Assembly (NCBI RefSeq): GCF_900109135.1
Contig: NZ_FNYT01000002.1
Span: 101,151 to 165,150 of the forward strand
Origin: Trichococcus ilyis
Lineage (GTDB): Bacteria > Bacillota > Bacilli > Lactobacillales > Aerococcaceae
Direction: 5' to 3'
Length of the DNA stretch: 64,000 nt
Part shown: positions 26,573 through 40,448 of the stretch, in pieces
Numbering within the stretch: position 1 is the stretch's first letter
Layout of the letters: every line of letters starts with the position of its first letter
The notes under the pieces: generated by a model
The model's database searches: none
What the model was told of the DNA's origin: nothing
The model's input: only the letters and a program-made list of their open reading frames with translations
Translations under genes and position numbers: made by a program

Positions 26573-27754
26573 ATGGAAGAAATCGTAATTGTCAGCGCTG
26601 CGAGAACCCCCATCGGTTCATTCGGAGGCAGCCTCAAAAATTGTACAGCCGTGGATTTGGGAAGAACGGCAACTGAAGCGGCCCTAAAGCGGGCTGGCCT
26701 TTCTCCGGATGCCGTCGATTCGGTCATTTTCGGGAACGTGCTGCAGGCCGGCGTCGGTCAGAATACAGCTCGTCAAATCGCAGTTGCGGCTGGAATACCC
26801 TACGAAAAAACGGCCATGACGATCAATGAAGTCTGCGGATCGGGTTTGAAGTCGGTCATCCTCGGCAGCCAAACCATCCGACTCGGCGATGCCAAAATTG
26901 TCATCGTCGGCGGGACCGAGAGCATGTCGCAGGCCCCTTATCTGCTGCCGAACCAACGCTGGGGCAGCAAACTCGGCGATATCAGCGCCATCGACAGTCT
27001 TGTGCATGACGGGCTGACGGATGCCTTCGATCAGCAGCACATGGGCATCACGGCCGAAACGGTGGCGGAAAGATTCCAAGTGAGCCGCGAGGAACAGGAT
27101 GCTTTCGCGTTGCGCTCGCAACAAAAAGCGGCCGTTGCGCAAGATGCGGGCTATTTTAAGCAAGAAATCGCGCCTGTTATCCTTACGGACCGCAAGAACC
27201 AACAGACAATCGTCGCCGAGGACGAATACATCCGCAAAGATGCCACCAACGAAAAGCTAAGTAAATTAAGGCCAGCCTTCCAAAAGAACGGCACGGTAAC
27301 ACCCGGGAACTCATCCGGCATCAATGACGGAGCGGCGGCTTTGGTGCTGATGGCAAAGTCGGAGGCCGAAGCGAAAGGCATCCCTTATCTGGCCACCATC
27401 AAAGGCTATGCCGAAACTGGGATTGATCCCGCCATCATGGGCTACGCGCCTTACTATGCCATCAAACAGGTGCTCAGCAAGACCGGGCTGCGTGCGGAGA
27501 ACATCGACCTCTTCGAATTGAACGAAGCCTTCGCCTCCCAGAGCATCGCCGTATCCAGGGACTTGGGTTTGCCCGAGGAAAAGGTGAACATCAGCGGCGG
27601 CGCCATCGCTTTGGGGCATCCGATCGGCGCTTCCGGATCCCGGATCTTGGTGACACTGCTGCATGCGTTGGAGCGCACCGAGCTGAACATCGGACTAGCC
27701 TCCATGTGCATCGGCGGCGGAATGGGCATCGCGATGGTTATCGAAAGAGCTTAA
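26573..27754 (+). CDS. Acetyl-CoA C-acetyltransferase (thiolase)
   Basis: 393 residues with all thiolase signatures: nucleophile Cys in INEVCGSGLKS near residue 88, GHPIGASG His near 348, and the second Cys in CIGGGMGIA near 378. It condenses two acetyl-CoA to acetoacetyl-CoA, the first step of the mevalonate pathway. The context with mvaS and mvaA supports a biosynthetic role. AAAGGAGAG precedes the ATG. Confidence 0.95.
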   Translation: MEEIVIVSAARTPIGSFGGSLKNCTAVDLGRTATEAALKRAGLSPDAVDSVIFGNVLQAGVGQNTARQIAVAAGIPYEKTAMTINEVCGSGLKSVILGSQTIRLGDAKIVIVGGTESMSQAPYLLPNQRWGSKLGDISAIDSLVHDGLTDAFDQQHMGITAETVAERFQVSREEQDAFALRSQQKAAVAQDAGYFKQEIAPVILTDRKNQQTIVAEDEYIRKDATNEKLSKLRPAFQKNGTVTPGNSSGINDGAAALVLMAKSEAEAKGIPYLATIKGYAETGIDPAIMGYAPYYAIKQVLSKTGLRAENIDLFELNEAFASQSIAVSRDLGLPEEKVNISGGAIALGHPIGASGSRILVTLLHALERTELNIGLASMCIGGGMGIAMVIERA

Positions 27755-27781
27755 GCAGCACAGAACCTTCCCCGGCATTTG

Positions 27782-27808
27782 ATCCCCATCAACTCGGGGA
27801 TTTTTTTC
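27782..27808 (+). terminator. Terminator of the thiolase gene
   Basis: A 6-bp stem (ATCCCC / GGGGAT) followed by seven T, 27 bases after the stop. Confidence 0.65.
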
Positions 27809-27849
27809 AGAAAAAAGCGCTTCGGAACGGTTATTGCCTCGATATGCTG

Positions 27850-27878
27850 TTGAGTTTTCAACAAAAATGTGGCATACT
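27850..27878 (+). promoter_or_regulatory. Promoter of thrC
   Basis: TTGAGT (27850-27855), 17 bases, CATACT (27873-27878). The leader is short (about 50 bases), leaving no room for a T-box. Confidence 0.5.
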
Positions 27879-27934
27879 CTTTATGAGAAATTTTTAATTT
27901 TAAAAATGAGAATAATGTAGAGGAGACTGAATCC

Positions 27935-29422
27935 GTGACGACCTATCACAGCACACGAAATGCAGAAAAAACACTGACGGCTTCACAAGCAATATTACAA
28001 GGGATAGCGCCAGACGGCGGATTGTACGTACCCGATCACATTCCGGCTTTGGACATCGCATTGGACCGCCTGGCCGACATGACTTATCAAGAATTAGCTT
28101 ATGAAGTGATGCAGAAATTTTTCGACGACTTCACTGAGGAAGAACTGAAACATTGCGTAAACGCAGCCTACGATGACAAATTTGACGACGCCAGCATCGT
28201 CCCATTGGTGAAAGCCGGCGGAAACCACTACTTGGAATTATTCCATGGCCCGACAATCGCCTTCAAGGATATGGCTCTTTCGATCCTACCTTACTTGATG
28301 ACGACTTCCGCCAAAAAGAACGGCAGCACGAAAGAAATCGTGATCCTGACAGCAACTTCCGGCGACACCGGAAAAGCGGCGCTTGACGGATTTGCGGATG
28401 TGCCGAATACGCGCATCATCGTCTTCTATCCTAAGAACGGCGTCAGCGCCATCCAGGAAAAACAGATGGTGACGCAAAAAGGCGCGAACACTTCTGTCGT
28501 CGCCATCGACGGAAACTTCGATGACGCCCAAACGAACGTCAAAAACATGTTCGGCAATGCTGATTTGGCGGCGCGCTTGGATGAAGCAGGCTTCCAGTTC
28601 TCTTCTGCCAACTCCATCAACATTGGCCGTCTGATCCCGCAAGTGGTCTACTACGTCTACGCTTACGGTCAAATGGTGAAACAAGGCGCAATCGCTGCCG
28701 GCGAACCGATGAACGTCGTTGTCCCTACCGGCAACTTCGGGAATATCTTGGCTGCTTATTTCGCGAAACAAATGGGCTTGCCGATCCAAAAACTGATCAT
28801 CGCATCAAACGAAAACAAAGTCCTGGTCGATTTCTTCGAGACCGGCGCCTATGACCGCAACCGCGACTTCATTTTGACAACATCCCCATCGATGGACATC
28901 CTGGTCTCCAGCAACCTGGAGCGCCTGTTGTACCTGATGGCCGACGAAAGCACGGAAGCCGTCCAAGCTTTCATGAATGACCTGAAGGAAATCGGCCGCT
29001 ACGAAGTGACGGAAGCGATGCGGGAAAAAGCGAAGGACTTCTACGCGGACTATGCGAAGGAAGAAGAAGTGACAGCACAGATCGCTGCGCTTTACCACGC
29101 TGACGGCTATGTCATCGATCCACATACGGCTGTTGCTGCCCACGTGGCCAACACTTACGTGGCCGAAACCGACGATCACACACCGATCGTCATCGCTTCG
29201 ACAGCGAGCCCGTACAAATTCCCGCAGGCTGTCCTGGATGCCATCGATCCTGAGTTTGCGGATGCTTCTATGGAAGAAATGCTGGACCGCCTGAAAGAAT
29301 TGAGCGGTGTCGCCTTCCCTCCGGCAATCGAAGAATTGCTGCATGCGGAAGTACGCCACAACACCGTTGTGGCTGCTGACGACATGCAGAAGAGCGTCGA
29401 AACTATTTTGGGCTTGAATTGA
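27935..29422 (+). CDS. thrC: Threonine synthase
   Basis: 495 residues of the long, fold-type II PLP enzyme. The PLP lysine is in LELFHGPTIAFKDMALS near residue 110. The glycine-rich phosphate loop GDTGKAALDG and the late PTGNFGNILAAYFAKQMG segment match the family. It converts O-phosphohomoserine to threonine. The start is GTG behind GAGGAG. No other threonine genes are adjacent. Confidence 0.95.
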   Translation: MTTYHSTRNAEKTLTASQAILQGIAPDGGLYVPDHIPALDIALDRLADMTYQELAYEVMQKFFDDFTEEELKHCVNAAYDDKFDDASIVPLVKAGGNHYLELFHGPTIAFKDMALSILPYLMTTSAKKNGSTKEIVILTATSGDTGKAALDGFADVPNTRIIVFYPKNGVSAIQEKQMVTQKGANTSVVAIDGNFDDAQTNVKNMFGNADLAARLDEAGFQFSSANSINIGRLIPQVVYYVYAYGQMVKQGAIAAGEPMNVVVPTGNFGNILAAYFAKQMGLPIQKLIIASNENKVLVDFFETGAYDRNRDFILTTSPSMDILVSSNLERLLYLMADESTEAVQAFMNDLKEIGRYEVTEAMREKAKDFYADYAKEEEVTAQIAALYHADGYVIDPHTAVAAHVANTYVAETDDHTPIVIASTASPYKFPQAVLDAIDPEFADASMEEMLDRLKELSGVAFPPAIEELLHAEVRHNTVVAADDMQKSVETILGLN

Positions 29423-29443
29423 TTTTAAATGTTTAAAAAAACG

Positions 29444-29482
29444 AGCCGACGATCCGGAATTTTCCGATTGTCGGCTTTTTTG
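29444..29482 (+). terminator. Terminator of thrC
   Basis: A stem with AGCCGAC..GAT / GATTGTCGGCT arms and TTTTTT, 21 bases after the stop. Confidence 0.8.
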
Positions 29483-29506
29483 CGTTTTGGACTATTTCGT
29501 TCTGTT

Positions 29507-29634
29507 CTCCGGTGAAATCAGTCTTCACCGGAGATGAGGATCCAAAAATGCACTCTCCTTCAACCAACCAATTTTGGCCGGAGTTGGCTGCTATATTTCA
29601 CTTGGAACACCGGTCAACCGCTCTTGGCCGGTGT
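29507..29634. repeat. 128-bp three-hairpin intergenic element, copy E (diverged)
   Basis: The first hairpin (29507-29533) is a clear CTCCGGTGA...TCACCGGAG palindrome. The second, ending CCGGAG at about 29583, has lost its left arm. The third (29607-29634) has ACACCGG...CCGGTGT arms. Total length is 128 bases, as in other copies. It lies after the thrC terminator in a 320-base co-directional gap; nothing else is visible there. Confidence 0.65.
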
Positions 29635-29742
29635 TGCCGGTAATATTCTTTTCCTTTTTCTCTCAAGGCACACACGTCATAGAGAAATCTGTGCAGTTTT
29701 TTGGTAAAATGGAGTCAGAAAGAAACAGAATCGAGGCGCCAT

Positions 29743-30189
29743 ATGAACATACTGATCGACGGGGATGCTTGTCCCGTCAAGGACATCATCATCGAAGAAG
29801 CGGTCAAACGCGAAATACCGGTCACGATCGTCACAAGCTTCGCCCACTTTTCCAACGCGCCGCTCCCGCCCGGCGTGAAAACGGTCTACGTCGATTCAGG
29901 AGCGGATGCGGCCGATTTCAAGATCATCCAGCTCGCGCACCGGGGCGATCTGCTGGTCACGCAGGACTACGGTTTGGCATCGCTGGCTTTGCCGAAGGGG
30001 CTCACCGTCCTCCATCACAAGGGCTTCGCCTACGACAACAGCAATATGGAACGGCTGCTGGAGGACCGCTACATGAGCGCGATGGTCCGCAAAAGCGGCA
30101 AACGCACAAAAGGTCCCAAGCCATTCACGGACGCAGATCGGCACAAATTCAGGAAACTGCTTGTTTCCAAGCTGCAAGAAAACCGATAG
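29743..30189 (+). CDS. YaiI/YqxD family protein (DUF188, PIN-like fold)
   Basis: 148 residues. The opening [16 protein letters not shown] with conserved DGDACPV, and the middle [21 protein letters not shown], are hallmarks of DUF188. The conserved Asp residues resemble PIN-type nuclease sites, but no activity is established. The ATG follows GAGG. The HD-domain gene starts 34 bases later, so the two are likely co-transcribed. Confidence 0.88.
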   Translation: MNILIDGDACPVKDIIIEEAVKREIPVTIVTSFAHFSNAPLPPGVKTVYVDSGADAADFKIIQLAHRGDLLVTQDYGLASLALPKGLTVLHHKGFAYDNSNMERLLEDRYMSAMVRKSGKRTKGPKPFTDADRHKFRKLLVSKLQENR

Positions 30190-30223
30190 GAACCCAATAG
30201 AATCAGGAAAGAGGTGCATCGAC

Positions 30224-30844
30224 ATGCGCAATGAAATCATCATCGAAGACATCAAGCACATTGTCGCGGACAGGCTGAGGAACGAAGCGACGGGACATGA
30301 TTGGTGGCATACGCTGCGGGTCTACAACACGTCCATGGATATCGCCGAAGCCGAAGGAAAAGGCGATCGCCTGATCATCGGCTTGGCTGCCCTTTTGCAT
30401 GATGTCGCCGACCATAAATTCGGCTACACCGATGCCGACCGCGAAACCATCATCACCGATATCCTCAGACCCTTCGAGCTCAACGATACCGTCATCGAGC
30501 AGGTCATTTACATCGTCAACAATCTTTCCTTCAAGCAAGGGAAAAATAAGCATGTTTTGGAAACGATCGAAGGCCGGATTGTCCAGGACGCCGACCGTCT
30601 GGATGCCATCGGTGCGATCGGCATTGCCCGTGCCTTTGCGTATGGCGGGCACAAGGAGCGGCCGCTCTACGATCCGGAGCACAGCGAGGAAACGGGCAAC
30701 GATACGATCGGACACTTCCATGAAAAACTGCTCCTGCTGAAGGACGGCATGCACACGGAAACCGGCAAAGGAAAAGCATTGGCCCGCCATGAGCGGATGG
30801 AACAGTTTTTGAAGGACTTCCATTCCGAGTGGGACGGCCACTGA
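30224..30844 (+). CDS. HD-domain phosphohydrolase (YedJ/YpgQ-like)
   Basis: About 206 residues. The metal ligands of the HD superfamily are visible: His in DWWHTLRVY near residue 25, HD in LAALLHDVADHKFG near 57, and a later Asp in IVQDADRLDAIGAIGIARAF. It belongs to the small-HD YedJ/YpgQ group, some of which hydrolyse nucleotides. The ATG lies 9 bases after AGAGG. Confidence 0.88.
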   Translation: MRNEIIIEDIKHIVADRLRNEATGHDWWHTLRVYNTSMDIAEAEGKGDRLIIGLAALLHDVADHKFGYTDADRETIITDILRPFELNDTVIEQVIYIVNNLSFKQGKNKHVLETIEGRIVQDADRLDAIGAIGIARAFAYGGHKERPLYDPEHSEETGNDTIGHFHEKLLLLKDGMHTETGKGKALARHERMEQFLKDFHSEWDGH

Positions 30845-30852
30845 AAAAACGT

Positions 30853-30904
30853 AAAAAGACTGGTTCGAAGCAGGAAATCCATCCTGCTTTGAACCAGTCT
30901 TTTC
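30853..30904. terminator. Bidirectional terminator HD gene / pdxR
   Basis: A long stem (AAAAGACTGGTTC-AAGCAGG / CCTGCTT-GAACCAGTCTTTT with one mismatch) with A- and T-runs, between converging genes. Confidence 0.85.
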
Positions 30905-30922
30905 TTTTGCAAACTATCTTGC

Positions 30923-32344
30923 TCATTCGAAGGCAGTCGGCTTCCGTTCAACAAAATGGCCGAAACTGAAACGGACCGCATTTTTCCGGTCGCCGAATTG
31001 AACGCCTTCCTTCACCACAACTTTTTCCTCAAGCAATTCCTCAAGCAAAGCATCCATTTCGGTATCGGTCTTATTTGGGAAGTGACAATAAAGGTGGAAA
31101 CCGCCTTTGACCGGTTCGAAGCAGATTTCGGACCCGTACCGATTTTTGAGCCACACCTGCAATCTTTCGGCACGTTCCTTCAAAGCAGTGACAATGACAG
31201 GAAGATGGGCAGCCATTTCACTCTTCAAATAATGCTCCGCCAACAACTGCGGCAAAAAACTCAGGCCGGAGTCGATCTGATCGCGGATATCGGCCAATTC
31301 CCGGATAATCGCGGCTGGCCCAACCATCCAGCCGATGCGGATATGCTGACCGGCAAATTTGGATAGGGAGCCCAAATAAAGGACCTGTTGTCGTTTGTCC
31401 AAGCACTTCAAGGGGCGGTTATCGACCGTTTCATCAAAAACAAAACTGCCGTAAGCATCATCTTCCACAATCGGGATGCGCTTCAGCAAACAATAATCAA
31501 GGATCGCCTGTTTCCGCTCCGGACTCATGACCGTGCCCGTCGGATTCTGGAAAATCGGATTCAGAAAGATCATCTTCAGAGGATACTGCAAGGAAGCTTC
31601 CTGCAGCCCTTTGACGGTCATCCCCTCGCCATCCATCGGAATCGGAACGATCCGCAGGCCGGCCGCCTGAAACAACCGCAAGGAATAGAAATAGGAGGGC
31701 GCCTCGATACCGATCGCATCGCCCGGCTTCAGCAGCCCTTGCGTGATCAAAAACAAGGATTGTTGGGTGCCTGAGGTGATGAAGATTTCCTCAAGCGGAA
31801 CTGTCATCCCATATGCATCCAGAAGATGCTTTTGGACACTTTCGCGCGTCGCTTTGATCCCCCGGTTCTCTTTGATGAATGTCGCTTCCCCGTGCAGCAT
31901 TTCGCCCAGTGAAATATCCGGTATTTTCAGTTCCGGCAGGAGATCCTTCGGCAGATCCCCATTCCCCAAATCCAGAATTTCGCGCGAGCGGTGCTGCGCT
32001 GTCAGCTGTTTGACGTTCCTTTGGTAAGGTGTGTCCACCGAAAGGTTTTCCGGCGTCAAAGAAGTCCGCCAATTGATGATGGGCCTTGTCTGCATTCCCC
32101 ACTTGTTCGGGTTCACGAATGTACCGCTGCCTCTTTTGCGGATGAGGATCCCCTGCATCGTCAGCTCTTCCAACGCGCGGATGACGGTCGATCGGTTGAC
32201 CTGCAGTGCCTCCGCCAGTTTGCGTTCCGCCGGCAAAGGCCTTCCGGGCACCAAATCTCCGGCTTTTATCTTCTCTTCAATCAGTTGCATCAACTGTTGA
32301 TAGAGAGGCATGCTCCTATCCTGATTCAGTCTCCATTCCGTCAT
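30923..32344 (-). CDS. pdxR: MocR/PdxR-type GntR regulator with aminotransferase domain
   Basis: About 473 residues. An N-terminal GntR winged helix (PLYQQLMQLIEEKIKAGDL ... AEALQVNRSTVIRALEEL) occupies 10-75. It is followed by a fold-type I aminotransferase-like domain with the YLGSLSKFAGQHIRIGWMVG PLP-lysine region near residue 310. It lies divergent to pdxST and probably activates them while repressing itself. The promoter pair fits this. The ATG has GGAGGG 7 bases upstream. Catalytic activity is not expected. Confidence 0.9.
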   Translation of the reverse strand: MTEWRLNQDRSMPLYQQLMQLIEEKIKAGDLVPGRPLPAERKLAEALQVNRSTVIRALEELTMQGILIRKRGSGTFVNPNKWGMQTRPIINWRTSLTPENLSVDTPYQRNVKQLTAQHRSREILDLGNGDLPKDLLPELKIPDISLGEMLHGEATFIKENRGIKATRESVQKHLLDAYGMTVPLEEIFITSGTQQSLFLITQGLLKPGDAIGIEAPSYFYSLRLFQAAGLRIVPIPMDGEGMTVKGLQEASLQYPLKMIFLNPIFQNPTGTVMSPERKQAILDYCLLKRIPIVEDDAYGSFVFDETVDNRPLKCLDKRQQVLYLGSLSKFAGQHIRIGWMVGPAAIIRELADIRDQIDSGLSFLPQLLAEHYLKSEMAAHLPVIVTALKERAERLQVWLKNRYGSEICFEPVKGGFHLYCHFPNKTDTEMDALLEELLEEKVVVKEGVQFGDRKNAVRFSFGHFVERKPTAFE

Positions 32345-32373
32345 TCCATTACCCTCCCAGCAGCTTTTCACCC

Positions 32374-32446
32374 ATTATACACCAAATTGGATGGCTCGGA
32401 AACAATCCAATTGGATGTAGGTGTTTTTTGCAAAAGGGATTATGAT
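32374..32446. promoter_or_regulatory. Divergent pdxR/pdxST promoters and PdxR operator repeats
   Basis: AATTGGATG occurs twice in direct orientation, at 32385-32393 and 32409-32417. The first lies inside the pdxR promoter (minus-strand TATAAT at 32374-32379, spacer 32380-32396). The second abuts the weak -35 (TAGGTG, 32418-32423) of pdxS, whose -10 TATGAT is at 32441-32446. This matches an activator that also represses its own gene. The second copy is part of the palindrome TCCAATTGGA. Confidence 0.6.
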
Positions 32447-32494
32447 TTAACCATTCTTTAATCCATTTATCATCTAACCCAAGGAGGAACAATT

Positions 32495-33385
32495 ATGACA
32501 ACAAAAATCATCGGTTCGGAAAAAGTAAAACGCGGGATGGCGCAGATGCAAAAAGGCGGCGTCATCATGGACGTCGTGAACGCGGAGCAGGCGCGCATCG
32601 CCGAGGCGGCTGGTGCCGTAGCGGTCATGGCTTTGGAGCGCGTACCTTCGGACATCCGCGCAGCCGGTGGGGTTGCCCGGATGGCGGACCCAACCATCGT
32701 CGAGGAAGTGATGAACGCAGTCAGCATCCCCGTCATGGCGAAGGCACGCATCGGCCACATCACCGAGGCACGCATCCTGGAAGCGATGGGAGTCGATTAT
32801 ATCGACGAGAGCGAAGTGCTGACCCCTGCCGATGAGGAATTCCATTTATTGAAATCCGACTACACCGTTCCTTTCGTCTGCGGTTGTCGTGATCTCGGTG
32901 AGGCCTTGCGCCGCATCGGTGAAGGCGCAGCGATGTTGCGTACAAAAGGCGAGCCGGGAACCGGCAATATCGTGGAGGCCGTCCGCCATATGCGCAAAGT
33001 CAACAGCCAAATCCGCCTGTTGATCACGAAAGCAGATGACGAACTGATGACATTCGCCAAGGAAATCGGCGCCCCTTACGAACTGGTCAAGGAAATCAAA
33101 GCGCTCGGGAAATTGCCGATCGTGAACTTTGCTGCCGGCGGTGTCGCTACTCCCGCTGACGCGGCCTTGATGATGAGCTTGGGTGCGGACGGCGTCTTCG
33201 TGGGCTCGGGCATCTTCAAAGCAGAGAACCCGGAAAAATTCGCCCGCGCCATCGTCCGCGCGACAACCAATTACGAAGACTATGCCCTCTTGGCTGAATT
33301 GTCCAAAGGTCTGGGCGAGCCGATGAAAGGGATCGACATCGGCACCCTGAACGCCTCCGAGCGCATGCAGGAAAGAGGCTGGTAA
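32495..33385 (+). CDS. pdxS: Pyridoxal 5'-phosphate synthase subunit PdxS
   Basis: 296 residues, with the very conserved PdxS blocks [38 protein letters not shown] and [36 protein letters not shown]. It builds PLP from ribose 5-phosphate, glyceraldehyde 3-phosphate and ammonia supplied by PdxT. It forms a two-gene operon with pdxT 2 bases downstream. AAGGAGG precedes the start. Confidence 0.97.
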   Translation: MTTKIIGSEKVKRGMAQMQKGGVIMDVVNAEQARIAEAAGAVAVMALERVPSDIRAAGGVARMADPTIVEEVMNAVSIPVMAKARIGHITEARILEAMGVDYIDESEVLTPADEEFHLLKSDYTVPFVCGCRDLGEALRRIGEGAAMLRTKGEPGTGNIVEAVRHMRKVNSQIRLLITKADDELMTFAKEIGAPYELVKEIKALGKLPIVNFAAGGVATPADAALMMSLGADGVFVGSGIFKAENPEKFARAIVRATTNYEDYALLAELSKGLGEPMKGIDIGTLNASERMQERGW

Positions 33386-33387
33386 GC

Positions 33388-33960
33388 ATGGCAAAAAAAA
33401 TTGGCGTATTGGCCTTGCAGGGTGCCGTCACCGAGCACCTGCAGGCACTAAACAGATTGGGCGTCGCTGCCGCAGCCGTGAAAACGCCAGCCGATCTGGA
33501 CGGGCTGGACGGATTGATCATCCCCGGCGGCGAATCGACGGCGATCGGCCGCCTGATCCGCGAACAGGGTCTTGAGGAACCGTTACGGGCCTTTTTCGCT
33601 TCAGGCAAAGCGGTTTTCGGTACCTGCGCCGGGCTGATCCTCTGCAGTGCCGACCGCAGCCACGCTCCTGATGAATTGCGGCTCGGCTTCATCGATATCG
33701 AGGTCGAACGCAACGGCTTTGGGCGCCAAATCGACAGTTTCGAAGCGCTGCTGCCTTTTGGCGATCTGCCGGAACCGGTCGAAGCCGTCTTCATCCGCGC
33801 CCCTTACATCCGCACCAGCGGCGAGGGCGTGCGGGCGTTGGCCAGCATCGACGGAAAGATTGTAGCGGCCGAAAACGACCGCGTGCTGGTCACCGCTTTC
33901 CATCCGGAATTGACGGATGACCTTTCGGTGTTCTCGTATTTTTTGAAGAAAATCGGATAA
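33388..33960 (+). CDS. pdxT: Pyridoxal 5'-phosphate synthase glutaminase subunit PdxT
   Basis: 190 residues of a class I glutamine amidotransferase. The nucleophile Cys is in VFGTCAGLILC near residue 79, with the His-Glu pair in TAFHPELTDD near residue 170 and the N-terminal GVLALQGAVTEH. It gives ammonia to PdxS. Confidence 0.97.
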   Translation: MAKKIGVLALQGAVTEHLQALNRLGVAAAAVKTPADLDGLDGLIIPGGESTAIGRLIREQGLEEPLRAFFASGKAVFGTCAGLILCSADRSHAPDELRLGFIDIEVERNGFGRQIDSFEALLPFGDLPEPVEAVFIRAPYIRTSGEGVRALASIDGKIVAAENDRVLVTAFHPELTDDLSVFSYFLKKIG

Positions 33961-33969
33961 ACAGGTTTG

Positions 33970-34018
33970 ATCGGACAACTTCCCCCTTATCGGGGCTGAG
34001 GTTGTCCGATTTCTTTTC
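33970..34018 (+). terminator. Terminator of pdxST
   Basis: A perfect 10-bp stem (ATCGGACAAC / GTTGTCCGAT) with an inner CCCC/GGGG pair and a TTCTTTT tract. Confidence 0.75.
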
Positions 34019-34056
34019 GGTATCGGACAATCGCAACCCGAGCAGCAATAAGCCAC

Positions 34057-34105
34057 GAAAAAAATCCCCTGTAACACAGCATCAGCGTGCTGTGGAACAG
34101 GGGAT
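34057..34105 (-). terminator. Terminator of the beta-glucoside PTS operon
   Basis: On the minus strand a stem with AATCCCCTGT-CACAGC / GCTGTG-ACAGGGGATT arms and a run of seven T, 16 bases after the last GH1 stop. Confidence 0.85.
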
Positions 34106-34120
34106 TGCCTATTCTGTTGT

Positions 34121-36987
<2,867 letters not shown>

Positions 36988-37083
36988 CTATTTTATGCAC
37001 GGGTCTGACTCATTGCGGGACAGCCCTGAATGGTGAAGACTCATCCCAAATGGGTTCGGGCGCCTGAGACCACAAACCAAATT

Positions 37084-37205
37084 CCCGAATATCTGGTTTT
37101 TACTCGGGGATATGGCTTGCGGTCTAGGTTTTTTCCCCGGATATCTGGTTTTTATCCGGGAATATTGCTTGCATTTTACTTTGATTTCCCGAATACCTGG
37201 GTTAC
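37084..37205. repeat. CCCGGATATCTG hairpin repeats (second repeat family)
   Basis: Two 25-base hairpins of the form CCC(G)ATATCTGGTTTTT...CGGG lie at 37084-37108 and 37136-37160, followed by TTGCTTGC-type sequence, at ~52-base spacing. A third partial unit is at 37186-37205. The second is a perfect 8-bp stem (CCCGGATA / TATCCGGG). They lie between the EIIBCA stop and the next GH1 gene. The same 25-base hairpin recurs at 43306-43330. Confidence 0.7.
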
Positions 37206-37220
37206 TTTAACTACAATTGT

Positions 37221-39182
<1,962 letters not shown>

Positions 39183-39213
39183 TTATCCCTCTATTTCTAT
39201 TATTTTTTATAAA

Positions 39214-39291
39214 AAAAACCTAAATAGAGAGCATGGGAATTTCTTCCGCTGCTGTCTACTTAGGTTTTGCCTGCTTTACCAGTAACAATCC
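39214..39291 (-). promoter_or_regulatory. RAT antiterminator site and terminator before bglP
   Basis: A 29-base ribonucleic antiterminator sequence lies at 39263-39291 on the minus strand (GGATTGTTACTGG..., then GCAGGCAAAACC). It overlaps the left arm of a terminator whose arms (AAACCTAAGTAG / CTATTTAGGTTT) end in an eight-T tract at 39214. LicT binding would expose the downstream genes. Confidence 0.9.
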
Positions 39292-39312
39292 TCTTGAGAG
39301 CATCTTAGGTAT

Positions 39313-40152
39313 TCACTTTTGCTGCACAACCCGATGGATATGGATCGTGAGGTAAACAATTTCGTCGGTCCCGACTTGGAAATGATGGGCGCTTCCGACA
39401 TAGGTCGAGATTTTGTTGGCACATTTGTAGGCAGCCGGATAGTTTGCCTTCACTTGTTCCAACAGGAATGTGTCCGGGGCCGTCTGGAAAACTTCTCCCA
39501 TGACGACCCGCTGCGCAAAGTACTGCAGATGGGTATAGAAACGATTATAGGAGATCGATTCTTCATCAAAGGCAACTCCGAAATGCAAGCGGACGATGTT
39601 CAGGATGTCCTGAACGATCCGGGTCACTTTCATCGTCTCTTCGATCATTTGCCCTTCCTTCTGCGCATTCACGAAATGAAGCGCGATGGACGTCGCTTCA
39701 TCGGGTGCCATCATGACACCGGTATGCTCCGCGATGAGTTCCAGCCCAATTTTGCCGAGCTCGTATTCCCGTCGATAGAACTTCTTCACTTCGAAGGCCA
39801 AAGGATTGGTCAATACGATTCCTTCCTTTGTCCGCTGGATGGCGTAATGGATATGGTCGGCAAGCGTCAGGTAGACGTTTGCTTGGAAGATATGATTCAG
39901 CCTCGTCTCGGCTTCTTGGATGATCTTAAAAATGGCATCTGATTCTTCTTGCGGTAAATCCTGATAAATGGCCTTTAATTGATCTGCTGAATCATTTTCC
40001 TGGATGACGAAAGTCTTCTCAATCAAAGACTTGTCGATCGCGTCTCCCGTTCTTTTCTGGAAGCCGATCCCTTTCCCCATCACAATGACTTCGGATGCGT
40101 CTCCGGCCTCTGCCAAGACCACGTTGTTGTTATAGACTTTTCCGATTTTCAT
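39313..40152 (-). CDS. licT: BglG/LicT-family transcription antiterminator
   Basis: 279 residues. The N-terminal CAT RNA-binding domain occupies 1-55 (MKIGKVYNNNVVLAEA ... VMGKGIGFQKRTGD). It is followed by two PRD domains with regulatory His residues in LADHIHYAIQR, EHTGVMMA, YFAQRVVMG and LTIHIHRV. It is phosphorylated by PTS proteins and binds RAT hairpins to prevent termination. It is first in the operon and has its own RAT/terminator leader, giving positive autocontrol. Confidence 0.95.
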   Translation of the reverse strand: MKIGKVYNNNVVLAEAGDASEVIVMGKGIGFQKRTGDAIDKSLIEKTFVIQENDSADQLKAIYQDLPQEESDAIFKIIQEAETRLNHIFQANVYLTLADHIHYAIQRTKEGIVLTNPLAFEVKKFYRREYELGKIGLELIAEHTGVMMAPDEATSIALHFVNAQKEGQMIEETMKVTRIVQDILNIVRLHFGVAFDEESISYNRFYTHLQYFAQRVVMGEVFQTAPDTFLLEQVKANYPAAYKCANKISTYVGSAHHFQVGTDEIVYLTIHIHRVVQQK

Positions 40153-40182
40153 CGTTTCTCCCCATTCCCCCTTCCATTAAAA

Positions 40183-40261
40183 AAAACCTAAACTAACACC
40201 AAATGATGTGCACATCATCTCGTATCAATTTAGGTTTTGCCTGCACAACCAGTAACAATCC
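40183..40261 (-). promoter_or_regulatory. RAT antiterminator site and terminator before licT
   Basis: A second 29-base RAT at 40233-40261 (minus strand) overlaps a terminator stem (AAACCTAAATTG / TTAGTTTAGGTTT arms). The stem encloses a perfect GATGATGTGCACATCATC palindrome and ends in an eight-T tract. Confidence 0.9.
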
Positions 40262-40271
40262 TATGAACAAC

Positions 40272-40300
40272 ATGTTAGCACTTCCAATAACAAGATGCAA
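40272..40300 (-). promoter_or_regulatory. Promoter of the licT-bglP-GH1-GH1 operon
   Basis: Minus strand: TTGCAT (40295-40300), 17 bases, TAACAT (40272-40277), placed so that the transcript starts just before the RAT. Confidence 0.6.
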
Positions 40301-40416
40301 GCCCTTTCCATGAAAAAAATCATTTTCATTAATCACGTTGTTGGAACAGCATTTCTTTGAAAACAAATGTCATTCGCTTTATTGCTAATGTGAAGAGAAG
40401 CAACATTCTGCGGCAA

Positions 40417-40441
40417 TAAAGCTGCCCCGCTATGAGGCAGC
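40417..40441 (-). terminator. Weak terminator of the YczE-like gene
   Basis: A GCTGCCTC / GGGGCAGC stem with a 5-base loop and a TTTATT tract on the minus strand. Confidence 0.45.
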
Positions 40442-40448
40442 CCCAACA

